From assembly GCA_041916675.1 (NCBI GenBank), contig JAYRZB010000011.1, forward strand, positions 1 through 64,000: DNA of 64,000 nt, written 5' to 3'. A model generated the notes under the pieces. That model had not been told where the DNA came from, did not search any database, and worked only from the letters and a program-made list of their open reading frames with translations. This document shows, piece by piece, positions 1-7,798 of this stretch. Within the stretch, counting starts at the first letter, position 1, and each line of letters opens with the position of its first letter. The stretch comes from JAYRZB01 sp041916675. Lineage in GTDB: Bacteria > Pseudomonadota > Alphaproteobacteria > Rhizobiales > Devosiaceae. A program made the translations under genes and the position numbers.

Positions 1-150
1 CCTTGATCCTCCCCCTGGAAGGGGGAGGAAACACGCAAGCCGTGAAACACGGGCTCCCTCCCACTCGAGGGGGAGGGATGGGGTGGGGGTGAAGGGTGCC
101 ACGGGCAGTCTAAGGTGAACACTCCCGCCCGGGAGGGGGACCTTCTGATT
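1..150 (+). repeat. Structured intergenic repeat, copy 1 (cut by window start)
   Basis: This copy closely matches the segment from 41958 onward and the reverse complement of the 23.5 kb locus. It contains serial hairpins: CCTCCCCCT/AGGGGGAGG, then CCGTG-AAA-CACGG, then a CTCCCTCC/GGGGGAGGG pair. It ends in the shared GTGAACACTCCC. It is non-coding and lies upstream of the first SH3 gene. The left end lies outside the window. Confidence 0.8.
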
Positions 151-237
151 CCGCCCGCAGCGGAACCTTTGATTGAGTGAACCGTTGTAGACGCAACCAG
201 TCCTCTGGGGCTTAGCCCCGATTTGGAGCGTCCAACC

Positions 238-888
238 ATGCAGAAAACCGTCCGCAAATTCATGCTCGGCCTTGCCGCTGGCCTCGCCATCGTCACTTCC
301 GCCGCCATCGTCCTCACCCCCGCGGTTGCCAATGCCGCCCCGGCCACAGCCACCGCTCCGGTGAATGTGCGCTCCGGCCCCGGCCCGTCCTATGGCGTCA
401 TCGACCAGCTCCAGCGCGGGCAGCGCGTCGATATCAACCGCTGCGCCGGTTCGTGGTGCGAGGTGGATTATGCCGGTGGCGATGGCTGGGTATCGGCTAA
501 TTATCTGTCACGCGGCGGCACGTCGGGCGGCAAACCCGATGTGGGCTTCGGCATTTCCGTCGGCCCCGGCGGTGTGTCGGTCGGCATTGGTGTCGGCAAT
601 GGCCCCCGGCCACCCTTCCGTCCGCCGGTGGTCGATCCCCGCTTTGGCGAGGTCTGCTTTTACGAACGCACCCGCTATCGCGGCGCCAGCTTCTGCATCG
701 AAGAAGGCGAAACCATCCGCAATCTGGGCAGCTGGGCCTATCGCATCGCCTCGATTGAAAATCCCGATCGCCTGAGCGTGCGTGTGTGCACCAATACCAG
801 CCTGCGCGGCAGCTGCCGCACTTATACCTCCAGCGCCAGTTCCCTCGGGGCCTTTGACAACGAGATCGCTTCGGTCCGCGCTGACTGA
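238..888 (+). CDS. Secreted SH3-domain protein with beta/gamma-crystallin-like (I36 type) C-terminus
   Basis: A 216-residue exported protein. An N-terminal signal peptide (hydrophobic stretch about residues 9-31, cleavage probably near ANA-AP at 33-35) is followed by a bacterial SH3 domain (about 42-92). This domain has the family landmarks VNVRSGPG, RxCxGSWCEV and GWVSANYL. A Gly/Pro-rich linker leads to a Cys-containing domain (about 139-214) resembling peptidase-inhibitor I36/crystallin folds (VCFYERTRYRG, then RVCTNTSLRGSC). GGAG at 225-228 decides for the ATG at 238 over an in-frame TTG at 223. It is the first of five SH3 paralogues in the window. SH3b domains usually bind peptidoglycan or peptides; the ligand here is unknown. 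Confidence 0.85.
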   Translation: MQKTVRKFMLGLAAGLAIVTSAAIVLTPAVANAAPATATAPVNVRSGPGPSYGVIDQLQRGQRVDINRCAGSWCEVDYAGGDGWVSANYLSRGGTSGGKPDVGFGISVGPGGVSVGIGVGNGPRPPFRPPVVDPRFGEVCFYERTRYRGASFCIEEGETIRNLGSWAYRIASIENPDRLSVRVCTNTSLRGSCRTYTSSASSLGAFDNEIASVRAD

Positions 889-909
889 TCCCTCAGCATC
901 GGACAGGCG

Positions 910-939
910 AAGGCGCGTGCCGCACGGTGCGCGCCTTTT
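910..939 (+). terminator. Rho-independent terminator after the first SH3 gene
   Basis: Perfect 8-bp arms AAGGCGCG (910-917) and CGCGCCTT (930-937) run into a short T-run. It sits 20 bp after the stop codon. Confidence 0.75.
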
Positions 940-1041
940 GCATTTCGGCCTGTGACAATGCGGTCATAACCGCACAATCCTCTTTCACCCCGCAGCGGCA
1001 CGCGTTAGTTTGCGGCTCGCCGTCTGTATGAGGATTGACCG

Positions 1042-1665
1042 ATGTTTTCGCGCGCCCGCACCTTCGCCCTGGCCCTGCTGACTTTTAGCTCTCTGGTCGC
1101 CATGGCCTTTGCCGGCCTGATCGTTGCCTTCGCAGGCATTGCGACGGCCAGCCCAGCCCAGGCCTTTGAAACCGGCACCGCCGCCTGGACGCTGCAGCCG
1201 CTCAGCCTGCGCGAAGGCCCCGGCAATGCCTATCAGCACACGGGCGATGTCAGCGGCGATCTGAAAATCCGCGTCGACCGCTGCTCGAACCGCTGGTGCC
1301 TCATCCGCGGCGAAGGCGCGCGTGGCTGGGTGTCGATCGATCACCTCTCCTTCGGCCAGCACCCGCTCGGCCCCTTTGAGGGCCCCAAGCTCGGCTACAA
1401 GCGCGGCGGCCCCGGCGAGGTCTGCCTTTATGAAGGCGCCAATTTCACCGGCGCGGCGGTCTGCGCCAAATCCGGCTTTGTCGTGCACGATCTCAAGCTC
1501 TACGGCACCGACAACACCATCTCCTCAGTCAGCGTCGAAGGCGACGTTTCCGTCACCCTCTGCCGCGACCGCAACTTCACCTCCTATTGCCGCCTGATCA
1601 CCAGCTCAGAAAGCCAACTCGAAGGCTTCCTCAACAACAACCTCACCTCGTTCCGGGTGTATTGA
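1042..1665 (+). CDS. Secreted SH3-domain protein with crystallin-like C-terminus (second paralogue)
   Basis: 207 residues, colinear with the upstream gene. A signal peptide or membrane anchor (about 8-34) precedes a diverged SH3 domain (about 48-103; LSLREGPGNAY, RVDRCSNRWCLI, GWVSIDHL). A Cys-bearing crystallin/I36-like domain follows (about 127-207; EVCLYEGANFTGAAVC, then VTLCRDRNFTSYC). The repeated Cys-Leu-Tyr-Glu and aromatic-Gly pattern is shared with the 238-888 gene, so the two are tandem paralogues. The start ATG follows AGGA at about 1030. Likely periplasmic or cell-surface; substrate unknown. The stop lies 3 bp from the stop of the convergent restriction-gene remnant. Confidence 0.82.
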   Translation: MFSRARTFALALLTFSSLVAMAFAGLIVAFAGIATASPAQAFETGTAAWTLQPLSLREGPGNAYQHTGDVSGDLKIRVDRCSNRWCLIRGEGARGWVSIDHLSFGQHPLGPFEGPKLGYKRGGPGEVCLYEGANFTGAAVCAKSGFVVHDLKLYGTDNTISSVSVEGDVSVTLCRDRNFTSYCRLITSSESQLEGFLNNNLTSFRVY

Positions 1666-1667
1666 GC

Positions 1668-2399
1668 TCAGGCGACCTGGCGCAGCACAAACGCCTTGCC
1701 GCCATCCACGGCGGCGAGGTCGCCAAAGCGCACGAAGGCGCGCAGCGTCAGGTCGATCTCCTTTTCCACCCGCTTGCCCTGCTTGAACCGTCCGGCAATA
1801 TCGGCGGCTGACAGCGGGCCGCTGGCCGCCGCGAGAATGGCAAAAATCGCCGCCGTCCGCCGCCGCTCGTCGGCCGGGAAACCCGGCTTGCCCTTGTCCT
1901 CGGGCGCCACCAGCTCGAGACCGCCCTTTTCGGCCTTGTGCTGGGCCGTGCCGAAGCGTGGAATCTGATAGTCGGGCCGTAACCAGCGCACCAGCCCGCG
2001 CGCTTCCTCTTCGGCGCGTTCCTTGTTCAGCGCCACCAGCCGGGTCAAAATCTCGTCCTCGCTCAGCCCATGCGGCCAGCCATAGGCGCGCAGAACAGCG
2101 GCATCAATCTCATCGTGCAATTCATTCAAAATCAGCACCAGCGCCCGATCCTTGATATCGGCCTCGCGCGGCGTCAACGCCTCTGTCTTCGCCCCTTTGG
2201 GGAGAAGGTGGTCCGCAGGACCGGATGAAGGGCCGCCCCGCATCTTTTCGCGCACGTTATACATTTCGGTCAGCGTAATATCGGGATGCTCCGCCTGCAC
2301 CCGCTTGCGATGCGCATCCAGCGCTTCTGCAATCCGCGCGATCTCGGCTTTGATGGCCTCGTCGGGGTCGGGGAATGGGAAAGGGTCGAAACCCTGCGA
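1668..2399 (-). pseudogene. C-terminal remnant of a large MmeI-like (type IIL) restriction-modification protein
   Basis: Reading from 2399 to 1668 on the minus strand gives about 243 residues in one frame with no proper gene start. It opens with DPFPFPDPDE, then a helix rich in Ala/Glu, HRKRVQAEHPD, LTEMYNV, ALVLILNELHDEIDAAV and YGWP. This is the layout I recognise from the C-terminal spacer and tail of class I SAM-dependent DNA methyltransferases of the MmeI type. The first three codons after the TAA at 2400-2402 look foreign, so the junction is near 2391. The N-terminal part of the same family survives at 4098-4499; the central methyltransferase region is missing. A GTG at 2300 could allow translation of a 210-residue fragment, but function is unlikely. 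Confidence 0.78.
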
Positions 2400-2559
2400 T
2401 TATGTATAAATCGGCCAGCCCTCCAAAGTTCTGACTATTTTAAATTGCCGAATGGGAAAGAATTATTGAGGATGGCCCAAACAAATGGAATCCGTCACTT
2501 GGCGCAACCACAACTATTCAGTTGTCGTGAAGAATTTCCGCACATGCTGCCCGTGCCGA

Positions 2560-3171
2560 CTACTGAGCGACCCCAACTATAACCAGCGGGACTGCAGGAA
2601 TGCCGCGCCCCTGCCGGATCAGATTGTAAAGTTCGCCCTCGTAGTATCCTGGCCCAGACGACATTTCCCGCTGAAGTTCCTTCATCGGCAAAATCTCGAT
2701 ACCAATATCGATTACGTCGCCGACATAGAATGCCATGTGCTTTACAAATAAATCATATGCAACAAAAGCGTACTTCCCAAATTGAACCTCAACAGCAACT
2801 CGCGATTTCACAAAGTCGGTTTGGTTGTAGGAAAGGATCGGTGTTTGGCCCGACGCTTCAATCTCCCTCTTCTGCTCAGCTGGTTCCATCGACATTGTAC
2901 GTCGAATTAGTTGAGCGTCTTTGGTAACCCAATATGAGGTCCGAGATTCGGCCCAACCAGCCTCCTCAAAACCTTTGGTCATGGCGTCGTTCATAGCTGG
3001 AGGCGAGTACAGCATCTTTCCGACCATGCCCCTCTCTTTTGAAACTTTGGTCCTACACGCGTCTGCGTCAATTCTAGTGATAACAGACTGAACCTCGTTC
3101 CAGAGTGCAGGCTGATGGACCAACAAATACTCAAGCCCGTTCAAATGAGAGTACGTAGCTGCAATCCGCAC
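2560..3171 (-). CDS. BglII-family type II restriction endonuclease
   Basis: 203 residues. It begins MRIAATYSHLNG and carries YNQTDFVKSRVAVEVQFGKYAF. D119, E128 and Q130 reproduce the D-x8-E-x-Q active-site spacing known for R.BglII (D84, E93, Q95), and N116 also aligns with the motif. The rest (FVKHMAFYVGDVIDIGIEILPMK, YYEGELYN, RQGRG) fits the Endonuc-BglII family. Translation starts at a GTG that directly abuts the TGA of the upstream methylase, so expression is probably coupled with protection made first. The cut sequence is inferred to be AGATCT or a relative, from family only. AT-richer than neighbouring genes, consistent with recent acquisition. Confidence 0.85.
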   Translation of the reverse strand: MRIAATYSHLNGLEYLLVHQPALWNEVQSVITRIDADACRTKVSKERGMVGKMLYSPPAMNDAMTKGFEEAGWAESRTSYWVTKDAQLIRRTMSMEPAEQKREIEASGQTPILSYNQTDFVKSRVAVEVQFGKYAFVAYDLFVKHMAFYVGDVIDIGIEILPMKELQREMSSGPGYYEGELYNLIRQGRGIPAVPLVIVGVAQ

Positions 3172-4038
3172 TCAATGCCCCCCTTTTGGAAGCGACGGGT
3201 CGTAGATCGGCTTGTTCATTGGTCTCGTCTCAAGTGTGCCTGCCCGCAATCTGTGGATGCGATCCCATGCGGCATCCACATACTCGGGGGTGATATCGCA
3301 TCCAAACCCCCTCCGACCATGCATCACCGCGCCAACTACCGTCGAACCGACTCCCATATATGGATCAAGAACGTTGTCGCCTTCTGTGGTAAGTGAAAGC
3401 ACAAGTCTCTCAACCAATTCAACGGGGAACTGGCATGGATGAATCGTCTTCTCTACGTGATTATTCTTCACATTGGGGAAAATCCAAACATCCCCCGGGT
3501 TCTTCCCAAGTGGATTTCCAGATAGTTGACCAGCCTTTGGCCCTTTATAGTATTTTTTTCCAGGATACTTTGATGGAATACGGATCGGATCTAAATTGAA
3601 GGTGTACTGATCACCCTTTGTGAACCACAATATTGTCTCATATCGACCGGAAAGCCGGTTTGTACAATGCAAGCCATGCTCAAAATGCCATACAATTCGA
3701 TTTCGCAACCTGAGGCCATGGTCCTTAAATAAATGATAAAGTACGATGTCTAATGGAAATATCTCACCATCTTGCACATGGTTCCCAACTTGCCAGCAAA
3801 TAGAACCGTTGGGGTGCAACAATCGAACACATTCCGATATTACTTGCGCTTGGCTTTTTATGTATGTTTCTAGCGACGTTCTACGCTCGTAGGATTTCCC
3901 AATATTGTATGGTGGCGAAGTTAGAATTAGCTTCATATAGTCCGATGGTAGCGACCTCATGTAAGTTAAATTGTCCGAAGCAGCCATATTGGCATCCCGA
4001 TCAAAGTTGAATCTCACGACTTTTGCTGAAGCACCCAT
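3172..4038 (-). CDS. Beta-class DNA methyltransferase (probable N4-cytosine), R-M partner
   Basis: 288 residues from the ATG at 4038, which is preceded by GAGGA at good distance; a TTG 21 bp upstream is the alternative. Catalytic motif IV TSPPYN (40-45) comes before the AdoMet motif DPYMGVGST (225-233), the beta-class circular order. HPCQFP (200-205) precedes the AdoMet motif. The S-P-P-Y form is typical of N4-cytosine enzymes, whereas D/N-P-P-Y would suggest N6-adenine. M.BglII is also an N4-cytosine enzyme, which fits the adjacent BglII-like nuclease. It would protect the host at the nuclease site. No controller (C) gene is visible. Confidence 0.85.
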   Translation of the reverse strand: MGASAKVVRFNFDRDANMAASDNLTYMRSLPSDYMKLILTSPPYNIGKSYERRTSLETYIKSQAQVISECVRLLHPNGSICWQVGNHVQDGEIFPLDIVLYHLFKDHGLRLRNRIVWHFEHGLHCTNRLSGRYETILWFTKGDQYTFNLDPIRIPSKYPGKKYYKGPKAGQLSGNPLGKNPGDVWIFPNVKNNHVEKTIHPCQFPVELVERLVLSLTTEGDNVLDPYMGVGSTVVGAVMHGRRGFGCDITPEYVDAAWDRIHRLRAGTLETRPMNKPIYDPSLPKGGH

Positions 4039-4097
4039 CTGACCGTCCTCGGTTTCCAATAAGATTCGGCTGAAAATTTACGCTTCAAGCGTTCGCT

Positions 4098-4499
4098 TCA
4101 ACAGACGGTTCTGCAAAAATAAGTTCCCAGATGCAGGATGCCCCAGTTGCGCGCCACTGACCGTCGGCCCGACTGGTTCTGCGCGGCCTCGAACATATCG
4201 TCCTGGCCGGGCACTGCCTTGGCCCCGCCTTTCTGGCGGCTCTGCTTGGCCTCCAGCACGAAATGCCCGCGTTTATAGAGGTCGATGCGCCCATGCCCGA
4301 TCTTGTCGCCGCCATCCTTGCGCAGCACCACGCGCTCGAACACATAGTCGTTGTTTTCGTGGTCGGCGCCCGCCGGGTCTGGCTGCGGCAGGTCGAGCAG
4401 CGTGCACAGTTCAGTGAGGAACAAGGCATAGTTGGCCCGCTCCTGCCCGCCCTCGTTGCCCTGCCAGCGCGCAATGAATTGTTCGACGTCGCCGCTCAT
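4098..4499 (-). pseudogene. N-terminal remnant of the MmeI-like R-M protein (nuclease domain only)
   Basis: 133 residues starting MSGDVEQFIARWQGNEGGQE and RANYALFLTELC, a typical MmeI-type N-terminus. D73, E83 and K85 (RIDLYKRGHFVLEAK) form the PD-ExK nuclease signature with the spacing known from MmeI. Recognisable sequence ends around GRRSVARNWG (about residue 120). The last dozen residues look unrelated and the frame then stops. The methyltransferase and target-recognition regions are absent. A lone nuclease core of this family is not expected to cut, since the family needs AdoMet and the recognition domain. Confidence 0.78.
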
Positions 4500-4567
4500 A
4501 ATACCCCCAAACCAATCCGCTCACGCTATCTGCATCCGCCCGCGCCCGCAACTCGCCGCCCCGGGGC

Positions 4568-4582
4568 GTTCCCATATTGTTC
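4568..4582 (+). promoter_or_regulatory. LexA (SOS) box upstream of uvrB
   Basis: GTTC-CCATATT-GTTC is an exact match to the alphaproteobacterial LexA motif GTTC-N7-GTTC. It lies in the 210-bp gap between the divergent MmeI remnant and uvrB, 127 bp before the uvrB ATG. SOS induction of uvrB is the expected consequence. Confidence 0.8.
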
Positions 4583-4709
4583 CGGCTGTGATAGTGCTGG
4601 GATGGTCATGCTGCTGACAGATTCTGGCGGTCCGCTTGCTAGGAGTGGGCGTTGCAATCATGTTGGCAAAGCACCACCTCCAGGTCTTCCCCAGCGAACG
4701 CGTTGAGCC

Positions 4710-7349
4710 ATGGCTTCCGACAAGAAATCCGCCCGCCCGGGCAAGGCCGAATTCTCCATCGATGAGTTTATCGGCGAGATTGAAAAGGCCGAGGAATCCC
4801 TGATCAGCAAGCCGCTGCCGCAAGAGCGGCTGCGCAACAAGCGCGCGCTGGACAAAGCCGCACGCCTTGAGGCGGAAGCCGCCGCCGCCCCGCCCGCCAA
4901 GCCGAAAAAGGCCACCCGCAGCGCCGCCACCGGCATGGTGCTCAAGGCTCCGAAATCGAAAGCCAATTCGGTCGAGCGCCCCACCAATCTCGATGGGTTC
5001 GGTGAAGCCGCACAGGCCGGGTTCGGCCACCTGCCCTCGCGCGCCGTGCGCACCGCCCGCGATATCAGCCGCACCGCCGCCAAGGACCCGGCCGCCATCG
5101 AACAGCTGCGCGGCGCACTGGCCAGCGCCACCGGCGGCGAAGCCGAACCTAAAGTCCGCCAGGGCAAGGCGCCCAAGCTCGCCGGCTCGTCGCTCGGCCC
5201 GGATTCCGGCGCGGTCGGCGTCACGGCCACCGTCAAGGCGCTCGAACAGATCATCCTGCATGGCCGCAAGGAGGTGGAAGGCTCCGCCCCCTGGGCCCCG
5301 CATCGCCCCGCCCGCCCCGAAAAGCTTGAGGGCGGCAAGGCGTTCGAGCTCGTCACCGGCTATGAGCCGCGCGGCGACCAGCCCACCGCCATTGCCGATC
5401 TGGTCGAGGGCATTGCCAATGGCGAAACCGATCAGGTTCTGCTCGGCGTCACCGGCTCGGGCAAAACCTTCACCGCCGCCCAGGTCATCGCCCGCACCCA
5501 GCGCCCGGCGCTGATCCTGGCGCCCAACAAGACGCTCGCCGCCCAGCTTTATGGCGAGTTCAAATCCTTCTTCCCCAACAATGCGGTCGAGTATTTCGTT
5601 TCCTACTACGATTACTACCAGCCCGAAGCCTATGTGCCGCGCACCGATACCTATATCGAGAAGGAATCCACCATCAACGAGCAGATCGACCGGATGCGCC
5701 ACTCGGCCACCCGCGCCCTGCTCGAGCGCGATGACGTGATCATCGTCGCCTCGGTTTCGTGCATCTATGGCATTGGCTCGGTCGAAGGCTATTCGGCCAT
5801 GATCATCGATCTCAACCAGGGCCAGAAGATCGACCAGCGCCAGCTGCTCTCCGAAATGGTGTCGCTGCAATACCGCCGCAACGAGGCTGCCTTCACCCGC
5901 GGCTCGTTCCGCGTGCGCGGCGATACCATCGAGCTGTTCCCCGCCCACTATGAAAGCGCGGCCTGGCGCATCACGCTCTGGGGCAACACCATTGAAAAGA
6001 TCGTCGAGTTCGATCCGCTGACCGGCAAGACCGTGGGCGAGCGCAAGTTCATCCGCATCTATGCCAATTCCCACCACGTCACCCCGCGCCCCACCATCGT
6101 TCAGGCCATCAAGGAAATCCGCAAGGAACTGGCCGCCCGCCTGCAGGAGCTCAATGGCGGCGGGCGCTTCCTCGAAGCCCAGCGGCTCGAACAGCGCACC
6201 CTGTTCGATCTCGAAATGATGGAAGCCACCGGTTCCTGCGCCGGCATCGAAAACTACTCGCGCTATTTCTCCGGCCGCCGCCCCGGCGAGCCACCGCCGA
6301 CGCTGTTTGAATACCTGCCCGACAATGCCCTGGTGTTTGTCGACGAAAGCCACGTCACCGTCGGCCAGCTCGGCGCCATGTATCGCGGCGATCTCAGGCG
6401 CAAGGCAACGCTGGCCGAATACGGCTTCCGCCTGCCCTCCTGCATGGATAACCGGCCGCTGCGCTTTGAAGAGTGGAACGCCATGCGCCCGCAGACCGTC
6501 TATGTCTCGGCCACCCCGGGCTCATGGGAAATGGAGCAGGCCGGCGGCGTCTTTGCCGAACAGGTTATCCGCCCCACCGGGCTCATCGATCCCCCGGTCG
6601 AAATCCGCACCGCCAAAACCCAGGTCGATGATGTGGTCGATGAAATCCGCCAGACCAGCAAGGCCGGCTATCGCACGCTCGTCACCGTGCTGACCAAGAA
6701 GATGGCCGAGGACCTGACCGAATATATGCACGAGCAGGGCATCAAGGTCCGCTACATGCATTCGGACGTCGATACCATCGAGCGCATCGAAATCATCCGC
6801 GATCTGCGGCTCGGCGCCTTCGATGTGCTCATCGGCATCAACCTGCTGCGCGAAGGGCTCGATATTCCCGAATGCGGGCTGGTCGCCATTCTCGATGCCG
6901 ACAAGGAGGGCTTCCTGCGCTCCGAAACCTCGCTCATCCAGACCATCGGCCGCGCCGCGCGTAACGTCGATGGCAAGGTCATCCTTTATGCCGACAACAT
7001 GACTGGCTCAATGGAGCGGGCCCTGGCCGAAACCACCCGCCGCCGCGAAAAGCAGATCGCCTACAACACCGCCAACGGCATCACCCCGGCCTCGGTCAAG
7101 TCCAACATCAAGGACATTGTCGATTCCGTCTACGAAAAGGACCACGTCACCGTTTCCCTGGGCAAAGGCCGCGACGGCAAGGAAGAAACCTTCGTCGGCG
7201 CCAACCTCGCCGCCGTCATCAAAGACCTCGAAACCCAGATGCGCGAGGCGGCGACAAACCTGGATTTCGAGCGGGCGGCGAAGATTAGGGACGAGGTGAA
7301 GCGGCTTAGGGAGATGGAGTTGGATACGCTGGAGGGGGAGGTCAACTAG
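4710..7349 (+). CDS. uvrB: Excinuclease ABC subunit UvrB with long N-terminal extension
   Basis: 879 residues, about 200 more than the usual UvrB. The DNA-damage-handling helicase of nucleotide excision repair loads UvrA-detected lesions and recruits UvrC. The catalytic body begins near residue 215. Walker A is GVTGSGKT (246-253), the damage-probing beta-hairpin region YYDYYQPEAY is at 299-308, and VDESH is at about 544. Helicase motifs, including TIGRAARN, follow, and the C-terminal UVR motif that contacts UvrC ends the protein. The first ~200 residues are low-complexity, rich in Ala, Lys and Pro, and probably disordered; such extensions occur in Hyphomicrobiales. It is preceded by a LexA box. 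The 3' end has an imperfect copy just downstream. Confidence 0.97.
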   Translation: MASDKKSARPGKAEFSIDEFIGEIEKAEESLISKPLPQERLRNKRALDKAARLEAEAAAAPPAKPKKATRSAATGMVLKAPKSKANSVERPTNLDGFGEAAQAGFGHLPSRAVRTARDISRTAAKDPAAIEQLRGALASATGGEAEPKVRQGKAPKLAGSSLGPDSGAVGVTATVKALEQIILHGRKEVEGSAPWAPHRPARPEKLEGGKAFELVTGYEPRGDQPTAIADLVEGIANGETDQVLLGVTGSGKTFTAAQVIARTQRPALILAPNKTLAAQLYGEFKSFFPNNAVEYFVSYYDYYQPEAYVPRTDTYIEKESTINEQIDRMRHSATRALLERDDVIIVASVSCIYGIGSVEGYSAMIIDLNQGQKIDQRQLLSEMVSLQYRRNEAAFTRGSFRVRGDTIELFPAHYESAAWRITLWGNTIEKIVEFDPLTGKTVGERKFIRIYANSHHVTPRPTIVQAIKEIRKELAARLQELNGGGRFLEAQRLEQRTLFDLEMMEATGSCAGIENYSRYFSGRRPGEPPPTLFEYLPDNALVFVDESHVTVGQLGAMYRGDLRRKATLAEYGFRLPSCMDNRPLRFEEWNAMRPQTVYVSATPGSWEMEQAGGVFAEQVIRPTGLIDPPVEIRTAKTQVDDVVDEIRQTSKAGYRTLVTVLTKKMAEDLTEYMHEQGIKVRYMHSDVDTIERIEIIRDLRLGAFDVLIGINLLREGLDIPECGLVAILDADKEGFLRSETSLIQTIGRAARNVDGKVILYADNMTGSMERALAETTRRREKQIAYNTANGITPASVKSNIKDIVDSVYEKDHVTVSLGKGRDGKEETFVGANLAAVIKDLETQMREAATNLDFERAAKIRDEVKRLREMELDTLEGEVN

Positions 7350-7356
7350 CCGAAGC

Positions 7357-7375
7357 CCTCGGGCTCAACCCGAGG
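7357..7375 (+). terminator. Stem-loop after uvrB
   Basis: Perfect 7-bp arms CCTCGGG and CCCGAGG around CTCAA, 8 bp after the uvrB stop. There is no T-run, so termination is possible but not certain. Confidence 0.45.
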
Positions 7376-7378
7376 TGG

Positions 7379-7417
7379 CCTAGGGAGATGGATCTGATAC
7401 GTGGGAGGGGGAGGTAA
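7379..7417 (+). repeat. Imperfect second copy of the uvrB 3' end
   Basis: This segment repeats the uvrB tail at 7305-7345 with few differences: both carry CTAGGGAGATGGA or TTAGGGAGATGGA, then GATACG and AGGGGGAGGT. The offset is about 74 bp. Duplicated gene ends next to an AT-rich accessory block are what integration or recombination at a gene 3' end leaves behind. No integrase is present. Confidence 0.6.
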
Positions 7418-7495
7418 GCAGGTACTGGTGCCGACCTTGCGGCAACATGGAGTCCACGTGCTCGACCCAGCGAACCATTCCCGTTTCGGTGATTG

Positions 7496-7759
7496 ATGGG
7501 GCATACGTCTATGATTGGTGATAAGTATCGAGCACTGGCCAACTTTCTACGTCGCCAAACCGCCTCCGAGGTCATCTTCACGTTTTCGGAAATTGAGGCG
7601 CTGATTGGAGCGCCACTTCCGCCCAGTGCATACAAATACAAGGAATGGTGGTCGGCAGAGATACCCTACCGCTCCCAGGATGTCGCCTGGCTGGATGTTG
7701 GCTGGAAGGCGCACGGAGCCGACCTAGAACAGCAGACCGTTCCTCTTCTTCGCATTTGA
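7496..7759 (+). CDS. Small DUF7662-like protein
   Basis: About 87 residues with no signal peptide. The core KYRALANFLRRQ, then FTFSEIEALIGAPLPPSAYKY, then WWSAE and WLDVGWKAHGADL resembles the short DUF7662 family, whose function is unknown to me. The start is uncertain: TTG 7493, ATG 7496 and ATG 7511 are all in frame and none has a strong Shine-Dalgarno. It sits at the edge of the AT-rich accessory island, convergent with the OLD-family nuclease, so it may be cargo of the same acquisition. Confidence 0.6.
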   Translation: MGHTSMIGDKYRALANFLRRQTASEVIFTFSEIEALIGAPLPPSAYKYKEWWSAEIPYRSQDVAWLDVGWKAHGADLEQQTVPLLRI

Positions 7760-7798
7760 AACGATTCTCTGCCCAGTAGAGCCATATCAAAGTTCGTT

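Larger units (their letters stand above)
2391..4097 (-). other. Restriction-modification cassette replacing the middle of the MmeI-like gene
   Basis: This segment is visibly AT-richer than its surroundings (for example 3540-3620 and 3840-4010). It holds a compact BglII-like R-M pair. It is flanked on each side by fragments of one larger R-M gene in the same orientation. No transposase, integrase or clear terminal repeat is visible. The 160 bp between the endonuclease stop and the downstream remnant (2400-2559) has no recognisable gene. Replacement by homologous or illegitimate recombination is the simplest reading. Confidence 0.7.

Noticed and set aside
4521..6353. 610-codon open frame on the minus strand across uvrB
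   Set aside because: It is antisense to a clearly conserved uvrB. Its composition (Gly/Ala/Asp repeats) is the usual mirror of high-GC codon bias, with no family resemblance or ribosome binding site.
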